A DNA stretch of 64,000 nucleotides, from NCBI RefSeq assembly GCF_028372415.1, contig NC_092879.1, forward strand, positions 71,158,412 to 71,222,411, given 5' to 3'. Source of the DNA: Notamacropus eugenii. Taxonomy: Eukaryota; Chordata; Mammalia; Diprotodontia; Macropodidae. Position numbers and translations under genes: made by a program. Shown piece by piece: positions 38,401-53,100 of the stretch (the stretch's first letter is position 1; every line of letters begins with the position of its first letter). Under the pieces are notes generated by a model that saw nothing but the letters and a program-made list of their open reading frames with translations, was not told the origin of the DNA and ran no database searches.

Positions 38401-41400
38401 ACAGAACTCCTATTTATATTCTCCAACTCTGAATAACCCAAACTTTTCAGTTTCCTATCACTTGTAGGATAAAATGCAAACTTCTTATTCTAGCATTCAA
38501 GGCACTGTACAGTCTGGTTCCCACTCTCTTGGGTGGTTTCCATTCCAGGCAAGTAGGACTGCTAGGTGCTCCTTCATCTCATCCCGCTCTCTCCTCCTTC
38601 TGGATCTATTTCTGGAGCATCCATACCCTTTCAACCTCCTGGTCTTCTCTTTCATGTTCAGGACCATGCTCTGGTGACATTTCCTCCATGAAACTTTCCC
38701 TCATTATTCCCTTCAAATGGAAATGAGCTCACTCTCTTCTCTTTCTCTCTCTGTGTCTGTCTGTCTCTCTTGTCTTTCTCTCTCTGTGTCTCTGTCTCTC
38801 TTAATGTCTGTCTTTGTCTCTGTCTCTGTCTGTTCCCTCCTCCCTCTCTCATCTCTTTTTGTCTCTGTTTCTTCTCTTTGATTCTCTCCTGAAATGTTTT
38901 CCTAGAGCACTTTGTCTGTACTCCTCACTTTTACCTTGGATCCTCCTTGGATCCTAGTACCCAACATGGCTTCCCATTCTTTGGTGTGTATCTGGAACAC
39001 TGGGGCCTTGCTCTTTTTCCCCTTCTTAGCCTTGGCACCAAGCACAGTGCCTGACTACACAGAGTAGCCACTTTCTAAGTATTTAAGGAATTGAATTTCA
39101 GATTTTTGGCCCCCTTCCTGTACCCAGGTACCCTGGGTGCCTTCAGTATCTCTTTCAGGACAAGGCTGTCCTATCTGGAACACCAGACTTTGGAAACTGA
39201 GAGCTGTATTAACGAAGAACAAAATTTAGTGGTTTGCACTTTTTAAAAAAACCCATTTTTTGGCTGTCTGTGTTGAGCATCTAACAATGAAGCAGGTTTC
39301 TAAAGTTCATTTCTCTCATTAGTACAGCAATCAGTCACCTGAGTGGAAAGATTTTCACCACTGAAGGTTAACACAAAAATGTACAAATCAAATAAACTCT
39401 CCAGTGCAGTACACCTCCAGGCATCATGAACCCAAGCCTGCCTAGACTCTTTTCATTACAAGAATGAAAAAGGAATAACTGAAAAGGATGAGAGCTATTA
39501 CAGGGGGAATCTTGGAAGCTGCAAAGATCGTAAAAGCCGCAGAGGGGGTTGGCTGACGTGCTGCTTTGGAAGTTGGAGTGTAATAGCACTTGATGCCTTA
39601 TTTTCTTGGTTCTAAAAATCATAGCTTGATACCCCTAGATATCTAGATATTTACATGGCTGCATTTGCCTCTGGGGGAAGACATGTGTCTTTTACAGGGG
39701 CTGAAAAACAGTTGATCCTGGGGCCAGCTGACTTGCCTGCCTGCTGTCCATCAACAGGTCAAGAACACAGGCAGTAACACAAAGTCTCCCGAAGAAGGCC
39801 GATAAACTTACATTGGGTATCGGGGGCAGAAAGAGAGCCCGGGGTTCTGAGTTACTGTGCAGATTAAAGATGGGAAGCCAAGTAGCCCTTGGTGTTAGGG
39901 CAGGTAGATCGGCTTTTGCATCAGATAAGTGGGCCTCACTTTGGAGAAAGAATACTACTCATTAGCCTTCTATGTGTTTTTATTTCTTTTAGTGCCTATA
40001 CCATCCTGCAGTGACTTTGAGGCGGTGGTTGCCAAGGCGTTCAAGTCCCCCAAGGATGATCCACTTTGTCTGATAGCAACAGTTCGCCTCAACTTGCCCC
40101 AGCTTTTAAAGGTGAGCCATCCCTCCTTGCCAGCTTGGCATGAGGCTCGAAGGCTTTGGTGAGGACCAGTCCATGCAACCCTTTTCCTCTTTCCCTTTTG
40201 CGAGTTGTTCAGGCAGGAGGGAGATCAATGGAAGGCTTTGAGGCCTGGTCCTGAGCACTTAAAAGTCTGTTTGGGGCAGAGAAGAAGAATCCGGTGAGAT
40301 ACTTGGGAAACGAAGCTCATAGGATACTTCTGGTACAGGAAGGGAATATTAAGCCCTGCCTGAACTGTGCTCCAGGTCAGGAGGTGCATTGGCAAAATTT
40401 CCCCAATGTTTAAAGGTAGTTGAATGATTACAGAGAGGTTTGGCCACTTAGTAGTAATGATGTGACCAGAAAAATAAATCTGGGAAGCACTTAGCCTGGT
40501 GCCTGGCACACAGTAGGCATCATATAAATGCTTATTCCCTTCGCTTAATATCGGTTGGCACCTGCTCAGTAACTTCTAATCTTAGCGAGTCACCTAGAGC
40601 ATTGAGAGGTTCAATGACTTGCCTAGGGTCATGCAGCCAGGCCACGTCAGAGGCAGTAGCTGAACCCAGGTCTTCCTGGCTTCAAGTCTGACTCTGTCCA
40701 CTATATCATGCTGACTCTCATTATTTAAAAAAAATTAAAAGAACATGTTTGTTGTTATAGTCTTCAAGGCACTTTCACAGATATCCCATGTGATCTGTGA
40801 GATTAGCTATGGCTAATCATGTTACAGGTGGGGAAACTGAGGCTCATAGAGGTTTAGATTAGATGCCAAAATTGGGTAGAAGGGAGCTTTCCTCATTAAT
40901 AGCACAACATGGCAAAAGGCACGATGCCAAATAGGAAGTCAGATTTGATTTGGGTTCCCAGCTATTCAATTGAATGGATGGCCATGCTTGAGTGAGTAAC
41001 ATCCACATTTGGAGATTTTTCAAAGTCTGTACGAATATATTAGGATTCAGAGCTGGAAGGGACCTTGGAGATTGTCTGGCTCTACTTCATTTCACAGAAG
41101 AGGAAAGTGGGTCCCCAAGGGAAGGTGACTTGCCCAGTGCCTTTCCCCACTAAGAGGCTTAGCAGCTGCCCCTTGTCTTCACTTCGCTTACTTTCTCAGG
41201 ACCTCAGTTTCCTTATTTGTAAAATGACAGGCTTAGACTAGTTAACACAAAGGTCATGTCCAACTGGAAATCCTTGCTTATTGACCGACTTACTGGCTGT
41301 ATGGCTTTGGGCCAGCTATTTAAAGTCCTCCCTGGGCCATAGTTACCTTAGATTAGAATGGAATTAGAATTGAATCTAATTAGAATTAGAATTCCAAGAA

Positions 41401-44400
41401 AGACCCTTAACTAAAGGCCAGAGCATCCAGTCCCCTCATGTTACAGTTTTTAAGATACAAAAGTGAAGTGATTTGTCCAAGGTCACGCAACTAGCAAATG
41501 GCAGAGCTGGGCTCTGAGCCCAGGTTTTCTCCCTTTAGGTCCATGTTATACCTTCCTCCCTCCCTCTCTCCCAAGGGCTGCGCACATGTGAAGGGAAAGG
41601 GAAGTGCTTTTTAAACCCCAGAGCACAACATAGATGTAAAATATATTTACGATTAGGATTATAATCTTTGCTTTAATATGCACATCCATATATGCCTACT
41701 TTTCTACAGGAAATTTGCCCTGTTGATGAACCTGGTGAAGAATTTACCTCAAGACATAGTCTGGAATGGAAGTTTTTGTTCTTGGATCACAGGTGAGAAT
41801 TTGGTTTTTTTGATATGAGTGTATTTTGGGAAGCAATGGTCTCTTCTCTTCAAAAAAAAATGTTAATTTTCAAAAGAAATTCTTTCGAAACCAAGACAAT
41901 GGGAAAAACCGTCGCAACCACTTCCTAACCAGAATCATTGGAATTGGAAGGGATTTTAAAGCCCATCTGATCCAACCTCAAGGAACAAACGAAGGCCCCT
42001 AGAGAGGAGAGACGTGTCCAAAGTCACTAGTTAAGAATTGTCTGTCCCTTTTTTGGCAAACGAGATTTATCATTTTCTAACCAAATAAAGTAGGAAAAAA
42101 AGAAAGTAAATACAAGTGTCTGAATTGAGTGAAATTCGAGATAAGGGAATACATATTTCACCCAGCAAGGGCTGGCTTACTCTTTATTTGATCTTGATAA
42201 AGATAAAGTTGAGGCAATATTAAAAAGAAAGAGAAAGTTGAAAGGACAAGTAAACACTCCGAACATTTTGTGAGTACTTTTAAATGATATTTCAATTTTA
42301 ATAAATCGAGTTTAACAGAAGGAAAATGAACTCAGTGGTCAGAATCCATCCCATTTAAATTCTCCAAAGCCAAATGTTATCCATTAGGAGAAAGAAAGGT
42401 TTCCTAACCAAGGTCTTTGTAAAATTACTTCTTCTCTGAGGACTTCTCTAAGAAATCGCTGTTCTCTCTTGTATTTGTGTATAAAAGCACCGATAGAATA
42501 GTTAATGATTTCATAATGAATTGCTTAATGTTCATTAAAAACAAACACCAGGTATTAGGGTTGTTTAATGTGAATCAATCAAGCTCAGGGAAAATATTAT
42601 TTCTAAGTTAACCCATTTAGCCAAGCAGATCCTCCCAGAATGACATCCTGGTCATCCATTTAACACTGAGGTCACTAAGGTACTACCAGAAGAGTTAGTA
42701 AACGATTGTAAATATTACCTTATTGTCTTCTAATTCCGCATCGAATCTTTGTCAAAGTCTTCTACCATAACAGTTTGAAATAATGGAAAGAGTGTTGAAC
42801 TTGGAGTCAAGAAGACCTGGATTCAAATGCCACCTTGATCATGTACTAGCTGTGTGATCCTGGGCAGGTCACTTGCTCTCTGTGAGCCTCAGTTTCCCCA
42901 TCTGTAAAATAGGGTTACTGCAGTTATGTGGAGCAGTAGATAGAGCACTGGGTTCAGGAAAATCTGATTTCAAGTACAGCCTCAGATACTTATTAGGTGT
43001 GTAACCCTGGGCAAGGCACCTAACCGTCCGTGTGCCTGAGTTTGCTCAGCTGTAAAATGGTACCTGCCTCTCAGGGTTGTTATGAGAATCACATGAGGTA
43101 ACATTTGTAAAGCACTTGATTTTGCACAGTGCCTGGCACATAGTAGGTGCTACATAAATACTAGCCATCATTGTAATTATTGCTATTATATTCCTCGTAG
43201 GGCTGTTAGGAGGCTCAGGTGAGATCACATCTGTAATGCTACCCTATATAAATGTAAGAGGGCTTTGGAGCTTCGGGCCTAGGCCACCTTTGGCAAGCAG
43301 CACCTGCTTTGGGGAAAAGCCAACTCTTTGTAGTAACTTAGTAGAAATGCAGTCTCCTCTCCACTTGCATAGCCACCAGCTCCCTCACATGGACTGTTGC
43401 AATGGCTCTGCCTCTCTGTTCTTCCCCTTCCAGCCCAGGATTTTGGTAAAGATGACCCCCAGTGCTGGCATGGAATCTGGCTCTTTGAGGAGGAGGTCTA
43501 TGGACTCTATCTCAGAGTTAGGTTTTTAAATACCTAACGTAAGATATAGAGGATTGTGTTTATCAAAATATATTTTCCATCCAACTTCTTAACTCCCCTG
43601 AAAACTAACCACAGACTGTCTACGGACCCTCGGTTAGTTAAGAGCATTCTTGCTCCAGACCATCTTTAACCCAGCTACCCAAATTATCTTTCTAAGGCAC
43701 ATGTTTGATTGGTCACTTGCCTGTTCAAAAACTTTCAGGGGCCCCCATTGCCTATAGGATCAAATGCAGATTCCTTCACCTGACATTCAAGGCTCTACAC
43801 TATCAGGGTCCATACCTACATTTCTAGCCTTAACTTCCCATGACATTCCCATATACATCATCTACATCTTAACCAAACGGAACTTGATTGTCATTCTCCT
43901 ATCTCATCATGCCCCCCTCCAGCCCTTCTGCCTTTGTGCAGCCCCCCCCATGTTTCCCTAGTCCTTAAGGCCCAACTCAGGTGTTACCTCTTCCATGAAG
44001 TCTTCCTAGATTTCTTCAGCCCAAAGTGATGGCTGCCTCTACCAGTTCCTCAGGGCACTCTTACCTGCTCTCTGGATTTCCCCTATGATCACTGCTGCCA
44101 GTTACCTGTGCACTTGGCTCATTGCTACCCACCCCAGCATTATTCATGGTCTTCTTCCTTCCCTTTATTTGTATACTGAGTGTGGCTTTGGGTTGTTTTC
44201 TCTTTCTTTCTGTTTATATAGACTTCTCCAGCAGTTCCTGCATTTTATTCTCCATTTTGGAATTTTACCAGTAATGACTTGTTCTGTATTAAATTACATT
44301 CCCCTTGTCAGCTTTCATTGGAAAAATTTGGGTAGAATTATCCATTCCTAACATAAGGAATTGCTTCTAGTTATAGTATTTGAATGATCTGTTTTATGAA

Positions 44401-47400
44401 AAACATTTGAGGCAACATGGTTTGTTGGAGGAAGAGATGGGCTCGGAGGGGGGCACTTGATCTCTCTCTGGTCTTTGGTTTGCCCCTCTGTGAAACAGGG
44501 ACCATCCTTCCTTCACCATTCCATCCCACAAGATGGCTATGAGGAAAGTGCATCACAGAGGGTAAAAGTGTAGGTTTGTGAGCTAGGATGCTGCCGAAGG
44601 AGATGCTATCTCTGTCATAGCTTTTCTTGAGAGAGCATGACATTAACAGTAATAACTTTGAGGAAGAAAAGGTGATGTGATTGTATCATATTAGATTTCA
44701 GTCATCCCCTCTGATGGACCACATTCATCCAGAGAAGACAATGTCCTCTGGGAAAGATCCTAGGATCTCAGATCCAGAAGGGACCCCTGGGATATTTAGT
44801 CCATCCTATATTCCAGCTGAAATCCCTTCTATCCCATTCCTTTATAGGTCCAGCCACTGCTGGGAAACTCACTGCCTATCCTAGGAGACAGTTCCACTTT
44901 TGTATTTCTCGAGCTTTTTGAAAGTTCTTCCTCATATTGAAGTTGAAATCTGCCTCACTGTAACTTATGATTATAGATTCAGAGCTGGAAGGGTGGGGGG
45001 GACCTTTGAGGTCATCTAGTCCCATCCCTGCCTTTTAGAGCCGAGGAAACTGAGATCCGAAGGGTAGAAGTGATTTGTCTGAGGTCACACAAGGAAGAAA
45101 GGGCAGAGCCAGTATTGGAACACACGTCCTCAGATTCCCAATCTAAAGCTCTACTTCACTTGGCCCATGGTTCTTAGTTTTTCTCCTTTGGGCACATGAA
45201 GAGAAGTCCATCAATTTCCCTAAACTCATGCATTTGGTTCTGACTAAAATAATACAGAGATATCAGAAAAGCAAAGTCCAAATGAATTCCCTGATATGCA
45301 TCATTGGCAATCCTTTTCAAGGTCTCTGTTTGCCATTAGCTCAGTTTGGTCTTTGCTCTGGACACGTACCCTTCATATAGACCCTAAGGTTAGCCAAGTC
45401 AGACCAAGGAATCTGCTCCCTGATTTGTGTAACCGGACTTGGATTAGTCTCTCTTCCATGCTTGCTGTGTGTTCACAGGACTGACAGCCAACTAGCTAGC
45501 CCTTGGGGCCATCTTCAGTTATGATGAAAACACTTTGATTAGTTGAAAATGCATCAGATCAGTGGGTGTTTCTATGAAATGTGAAATTTGATCAGAAAAT
45601 AGTACTTGTTTAAAAAAATGAACAACCAGGGAAAAATTATCTTCAAGAGGCTGCGTTCAAAGGTTTGCATTAAGACCCCTCTGAAAATGAATATTGAAGT
45701 GACTGAGGCTGAGTATTAGGAGATAATGAGAGGCTAATAAATGTCCTGGTTTCCAGAAATCTGGGCCAGAAGGAAAACAAGTCATGGTGGGGCACCAGTT
45801 CAATTTGAGAAGCATCTGTTGTATATGGGATACCCTCTTAGGCCCTATGGTCAGTCATCACTATGGGCCAGGCACTGTGCTGAACTAGGGCCAGGGGGCA
45901 TACAAAGAAAGTCCAAAATAGGCCATGTGTCCAAGGAGCTTGCATTCTCCTGGGGGAGACAGATGGCAATTTCATTTGAGAATGGAGAGAACACTAAAAC
46001 TAGATGTGGGATGGGGGCAAGCAGTCAGGAAAGGGTTCCTATTGGAAGTGCCCTCTGAGCAGAGCCTGGAAGGGAAACCAAGATGAGAAGGGAGAGCATT
46101 TTACACCTGAGGCACAGCCCGTGCAAAGGCATGGAGGTGGGAGATGGAATATCGTGTTCAGGGGATAGCTGACAAATTAGATCCATACCAAGGAAGGTAA
46201 ACCTCTTTTGTAGCAGGTTTCCCTAGTTAGAGGTTTAATATTTTATGTAATCCTATGGGGGCAGCCAGGTGGCAGACTGGGCCTGCTGTCAGGAAAACCA
46301 GAGTTCAAATTCAGTCTTATATACTTACTAGCTGTGTGACCCTGGGCAAGTCACTTCACCCCTGTCTGCCTCAGTTTCCTCATCTGTAAAATGGAGATGA
46401 TAACAACATCTGCCTCCCAGGGTTGTTGTGAGGCCAAAATGAGATAATAATTGTAAAGCACTTAGCACAGTGCCTGGCATACAGTAGGCATTATAGAAAT
46501 GTTAGCTGTTCTTCTAATTATTGTCTTTCATTTTTCATCCTGGCCACACACATGTTGTTTCCAAAAGCCGGTGAACACTTCAGCTCTCTTTGAGCAAATA
46601 ATTTTTTTTTCTTTTTCTGGAATCCCTTTTCATCCTAAAATGCTTTATGAATGGTGCCCAGCTAATACCACAGCTTTGGAAGGAGCTAGTGGTGATTGCT
46701 TGCTGTCTTGGGGAAAGGAGGGAGGGAGAAAAGTTTAGAACTCAGTTATACAAAAGTGAATGTTGAATCTTTACATGTAATTAAAAATATAAAATAACTA
46801 TTAAGAGTGAGCGACAAAGATTTATTGGTATCAGTAATACAGCCAAATCAATTAGGGAGCAGCATTCCAGAGATTTCGTTCTAGTGGAAAGCACCCTGGC
46901 TTTGGACCCAGGGGACCCAGCTGTGCTGCTTATTACTGCTTGGATGATCTTGGACAAGTCCCTTTCCCTCACTGTGCCTTGATTTCCTCATTTGTAAAGT
47001 GAGAAGTTGGACCAGCTGGCATCTGAAGTCTTTGTTAGCCTCAGAGCCTCCTTTTTTTTTGTGGAAAGTGCCTTGGACCCAGAAATAATGTCCTAGGCTT
47101 CATGCTGACTGCTGTCTATATGTTCTTGTCCTGGGAAAAGTCATTTGCTCCTTCAGTGTTTCTGGATGCCTATTGTGCACCCTGCGTAGGCCTTTAAAAC
47201 TTTGAAATGTGACTGGCTTTCAGGAGCATCAGGGCAGTCAGTGTCATTTGCTTGATTGGATCTTTTGGTTTCCGTTTTCTGAGCAGCCTTTAAAGTCCTC
47301 CTAACCTGCCCAGGTGGGATGTTGCACGTGATAATCACAGACTCTACCTTGAGTCCCATGATACTAAAACTGTGGCAGTTACTCCAGGTTCAGTTTTTTA

Positions 47401-50071
47401 GACACCAAGAGAGGGAAATGTTTTTTCTCAAGGTCAGAAATTGAAACATTAGTGGACCTGTGTGGGAGGCAGGAAATGTGGATCAGATAAGGGAAAAGGA
47501 CATTATCATATATGAGTCAGCAAGGTGACACGGTACATGAAGTGCCTGGCCTGGAGTCAGGAAGACCTCAGTTCAGATTGGTCCAGAGACTCACTAGCTG
47601 TGTGACCCTGAGCAAGTCATTTAACTTGCTCTGTTTTACCTTGATCCACTGGAGAAAGAAATGGCAAACCAAACCCCAATGGACCAACTAAATGCCTAAT
47701 CAGTGGTAACACTGTAGTAAGGGAGCATGTCTTGATCTCCTATATATGTGTATAATAGACATTAAAATGTCCCCAACTTGATGATGATTAAAGATGATTG
47801 ATGATGATGGTCTTAATAACACCTAGCACTTTTTTTTTAGCACTTTAAGGTTTGCTAAGTGCATTTGAGCCCACAGTAACCTTGGAGGAGGGTAGGTGTT
47901 ATTAATATCTCCATTTTGCAGATGAGGTAACTTTAGACAAACAGCGATGAAGTGACTTGTCCTGGGTCCTACAGCCAATAAGTGTCTGAGGCCAGATTTG
48001 AACTCAGGTTTTCCAAACTCCAGGCCAGGCGCACTGAGCATTTCCCTATCCGGCTACCTCTCACATGTTAACATTCTACTCTATAACTGGATGTGTGGAC
48101 AGAAATGACGTAAGCTCACACTGAGACTTCTGACACGTTTGACCCAGAAGTCATCTTGGTTCCACCTCCTGATTTAACAGATGAGGAAACTGAGGGGTTT
48201 TGTATCAGAGGCCTCTTTCCCCGCCTCTAGCTCTCTTTCCATCTCATAGCCCTGTGGTCGGTCCTCTTCTTATTCTTTCAAGTGCAGTCACATGGCTGAT
48301 TCTCCACGCTCTCAGGATTATAAAGTCAGAAGTCACACATGTGAATCAGTCTCCTTATTTCCTAGTCATTTGAGTTTGCTCAGGCAAAGATTAACTTGAG
48401 AATATGAACAGATTTTTCCTCTTTTTTCACATATACAGCGACTCCGCTGGTCTGTTCCTTTAAAATATATGCTATTTCCCCTGCTAAAACATAAGCCTCC
48501 AGAGGGCAGGCTGTTTCCTTTTTGTCCTGGTGTACAGCAGGTACTTCCTAGGGAGGTTTCTTTTAAAAGGGTCACTTGTTACTGACTTGAATCAACAAGG
48601 CATAAAGATGGGAAACTTGGCCTACTTGGGCCAATCTTGTTCTCAAGAAGGATTTGAGTCCACTCTATTCAGAAATAAGTGCATTTTCCTGTGTGTTTTC
48701 TTAATTTAAGAGTAAGTTTTTAAGTTTCTAAGGGTATGTTTTTAAGTTTTAAGTGTGGAGGCAACAATTTTGACAAAACTCTGACTGATGGAGTTCAGGT
48801 CACAAACTTAGATCGCAGGTCATCCAATGCTGGACGAAAAAGTGATAGTATAAGATTTGATATGATACTGGATGCTTTTTAAAAATAACTTGTGAATAAC
48901 TCTCAGAGTTGGGTCTTAAATGAATGAAACAGCATTTATTAAGTGCTGACTATGTGGCAAGCCCTGTACTGTACGAGTAGAAAGATTGAGATAGTCTCTG
49001 GCCTTGAGAAGCTCTCAGTTATAACTGAGAAAGACAACGTATAAAAAAAGTTCAGCTGTACATACAACAAAAAGGCCCAGGTGTGCCAAGGAGTCTTAGG
49101 CTAAAGGGAACCCCAAATACTGGCTGTTTCTTGATGTCAGGAAACCACCATCTGCAAAAGAAGACCTGATAATGAAATGGGGTTACAGATTCACATTTTG
49201 ATGGTTACAACCCAGACTCAGTTCAGAACTTTGTTTTTCCTCCAGGTATGTTTTGACACGAAATGTTGATTTCAGTGTCTCCTTGCTTTTAATGAATGAG
49301 TTTCTTCCTGGGTGATTGAGATTGGTCACAAATACATGTTGGGCTATTGTGTAATCTGGAAATTTGTTCTGCATAATGAATGTCTTCAGTGTTAGCTGCT
49401 TCCTCAGGCAGTAGGCCAAACATGTTCAAGTAGTGACTCACCTTCCAGTTGAATTCAATCTCCACATATTAAGCAGGAGTAAAGCATGCAACACCAACCT
49501 TCTTCTGAAGGAACCATTTGGAAGAGGCCAGTGCCTGTGATGGGCGTTGGGGGAAGGGTGAAGCTTGAAATGTTTATCTTGGATCGGCCAATAAGAGACT
49601 GAGATTTCATAGCCACCTAAGTTAGATCGACTCATTTTCTTTCTCTTTGGTCCCAGGGCCCCACCCATCATAGGCTACCTACCTTTTGAGGTGCTGGGAA
49701 CATCCGGCTATGACTATTACCACACCGATGACTTGGAGCCTCTCACAAGATGCCATGAACAATGTAAGTTTCCACCTTTCGAGTCTCCAAAGGAAATACT
49801 AATGAGTGCCCTTAGGTTCTTCTTTCCTTGTGTGATGTCTTTGTGAAACTCTTTAGTAGTGCTAAAAATGAAAGCACTGAACTAGCCTTTGCTGAATCAT
49901 TTGTTCAGAATTACTGTTAAATGTTATGGTATGTTTAGTGAGTGAGATGGTACTTTAGGGAGGGGCTAGTTTGGTTTTCTCCAAATTTTTTTAATTGATT
50001 GATTGATGGTTTTCTGATACTCTATGTTGCTTATAGAATAGTCATGTCCTAATTACCAGCACACATGCACA

Positions 50072-50139
<68 letters not shown>

Positions 50140-53100
50140 CCACGTAGACTTATCTCGTAACAAAGAAAAAAATGATCTGAAACAAACCAACATCTTGACC
50201 ACGTCTGGTGACATATGCAACAATCTACCATTTTGTAGTCTGTCACCTCTGTTACTTAAGGAAGAAGCTATGTGAGAAAGGAAATGGAAACGAAATGATT
50301 CATTTTTTAATTTTCCATTTCTTTCTGGGTTCCCCCCACGAACCCCCAGCTTACATGGCTTCCCTTCTAAAGCTACCTTCTGTCTCTTCTGTATTTATCT
50401 TGCATATAACAACGTTTGTACACGTCTCTACCATTAGAAAATGAGCTTCTTGTCGCAGGGACTGTTATTGTTTTTGGTTTTTTTGGTATTTCCAGGGTTT
50501 AGTGTAGAGCCTGGAACATAGTAAGTGCCAATGAATACCTGTTGATTGATTCCCTTGGTCACCATCTTCAGTTTGTGCGTCAGCGGCTTTTTGATATTTC
50601 TTTACAGTTCCGTGCTTGGGGGTTTGGAGGATTTCTTCACATTTGTTTTTGTCTAGGAAAAGGTGGTGAGATCCCCATGGCGGAAAGGTGTGCCACACTA
50701 CTGGAAATAGAGTCCCCAAAGGATCTGAATATCTCTCCTACTTCAGCTGATGCAGCCATGTGATAAGATTCACTTGCCTGTCAGATAATGAGAAAAGGGA
50801 CCGTAGAATCAAAATCATTTAAACTCGACATTTTCTCTTTTGTCAATGTTTACAGTATAATATGTAACATCCTTTGCACTGCTCTTTGTATTGCAGATTC
50901 AGTTACACAAATGTCAGCCAGGGCTCCTGGAAGATAGATTTGAAAAGCAATCAGAATATATCCTCACAGCTGGAGGCGTGATGGGGGGAGGGGACAGGAG
51001 AGGAGTAGGTTGTCCTTCCTACCACTGGTTCTGGTGGCTTGATAAATGTATCCCTCCATTTTAGCAGCCCCAAAGCACCCTAGATCTTCCTCTTGGGGCC
51101 AGGATGTGATAGTGCTTTAGAGGGTACCCCGAGAGTGGAGCAGTCACGGTGGGGAGAAGGGGCAATTCTTACCCAAAGCATTCTACTTCCAGCTTTGCCT
51201 ACACATATTTCTACAGAGATGGTGGGTCCAGGAAGGCAAATATGCCCATCATATTGCTAGGACTTTCCTCTAATCGTGCTTGTATCAGCTATTGGATAGT
51301 AAAACCAAGAAAGCGTTGGATCCACAGCAGCAAGGGACTGGCCATTGTCACATCCCCATAACTCATAATTTCTGTATCAAATGATATATTTTGCCTACAC
51401 AGACTTTCCAATAGTAAAATTTATTGTTGAGGCCAAAAGTAAATTTAGGGAAGCTGGAATTTTCTAGAAGGCCAAAGGAAAGGTCTGTTCTTTGAATGAT
51501 GAGATTGGAATAAACAGGATTTCTTGTGCATCTGTTCGTGGAAAATGCACACTTGAAAGAATTCTGTTCAGTCAGAATCTTGCCAAGTTAAAATGGGCTG
51601 GGCTCCTTTAATGTGAATCTTGACTGGAGCCCTAGAGGTACAATAGGCTTCAGTGCTCACGAAGGGAAAATTAACCTTGAGGTTTTTTTCCTGCTTGTGC
51701 TATTTACTATGAGCTTTGCATTTTTATGTTTGGGTTTTATTGGTTTAGGCAGATGAATTCATTTTAGAAGTCGCCACCTAGGAGAGGAGAGGCAGTATAG
51801 CATTGGGTTTGAGGAGCCAGCCTCAGGGCAAGAAAGGTCACCCCTGACGCATCCTAGTTGTGTGACCCTGGCCAAGTGCTTTCAGTGCTAAGAAGATGAT
51901 GATCTGGACTAATAGAGGGGATTTTCTTTATCTAGCAATTTCCTGTAGCAGTGAATGCAATCACAAGTCCTGGCCCTCTTCCTCTCCCACCATGGCGATG
52001 AGAAACTTCCCAGAAAATTCTACTAAGAAAGCCTCAAGATGACTTGTCAAACCAGGGCCATTAGTTTTGTCCAGATGACTCTTAGGATCTTTCCAGCTTT
52101 GCAAGTTAGCAATTCTGTTGTCCTGCCAGCAGGATTTCTCAGTGGAAGGTCACCTGGGGACTTGAGTGTCTGGCACAAGCTGATTGGCCTGAAGTTCTAA
52201 ACTCCTTGGCCTCCTTTCAGGAGGCTGCCATTCTGTTGTAACTCATACAGAAAGGGCTGTGCCAGGTCCTTGAACTCTAGAACTTGGGAAACCCAAGTCA
52301 TCAGGAGTGAAACCTTGGGGTAGTCTTATTAAAGAAGGATATGCGCTAATCATTAGAGCTTTAATGGCCAAGTACAGTAGGTAAAAGTGCCTTCCCTTTG
52401 CTTCTGATTCTGTAGAGGTTTGGAGCATTCTAGATATGTAAGGGGTAACTGGAAAACCATAAGACTCATGTTTATACATATGTTTCCAAAACCAAGAGCA
52501 TGTTATGTTAAAATCAGATGAGAGCATGTTACGTGGGTCTGACCAGGACAATCTAGAAGTGCCCAGCTGGATTTGAACAAATTCAAAGTCCCAAAGTTCC
52601 TACTTCTCTCAAATGGCTTAGAAAAATCTTGGTGCCCGCTAAGCCAGCTACAAGGAAGGACTGTTTCCCATGTTCAGTATTGCAGAGGGGTGAGGGGTAG
52701 GTTGTCCAGAGATTGTTTTGGAAGCCTTGACATAATTAGGTAGGTCTTTGATATCTGAAAGCATCATGAAGCAATGTAAGATAATTATTTAGCATCTCTA
52801 TTAACGATATATCCTCTCCCCCCTTCCCCCATTGCCTGACTATTCTGGGGGGAAGTGCCTGAAGGAGAAAAACATGGTTTCACAACATGGCTGCTAGAAT
52901 TAACCAGAACACCATAATAAAAGGAAATATAAGCAGACATCCCATTCGTTCAGTGAATATTTATTGAGCACTTATTATGTGAGATAAAAAATTTTAGATG
53001 AGCCCCCATCCCTGCTCTCTGTACTTACAATACAGTAGGGGATAAGGATAAAGTTATAATACACATATTATAATAATGATAGGATGTAACCAGACGTCAT

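Larger units (their letters stand above)
26760..39992 (+). other. Intron 8 (13.2 kb), largest intron
   Basis: Phase-1 intron between the end of PAS-A and the linker. 26800-28420 is mostly unique sequence with no exon recognised. From 28420 it is a mosaic of L1, SINE and L2 pieces, a degenerate tandem repeat (30566-31145), simple repeats (32126, 36390-36462, 38735) and L2 (37850-38680). 38890-39990 is mostly unique. A reverse-strand open frame at 35928-36179 is treated as a finding, not a gene. Confidence 0.8.
41793..49656 (+). other. Intron 10 (7.9 kb)
   Basis: Phase-2 intron. 42000-42770 is AT-rich and unique. Two head-to-tail SINE copies (42785-43200), an L2 fragment (43650-44060), an antisense MIR (44980-45150), antisense L2 (45850-46200), MIR (46255-46505), SINE (47515-47700), antisense MIR (47830-48065) and antisense L2 (48910-49040) follow. 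No extra exon recognised. Confidence 0.8.
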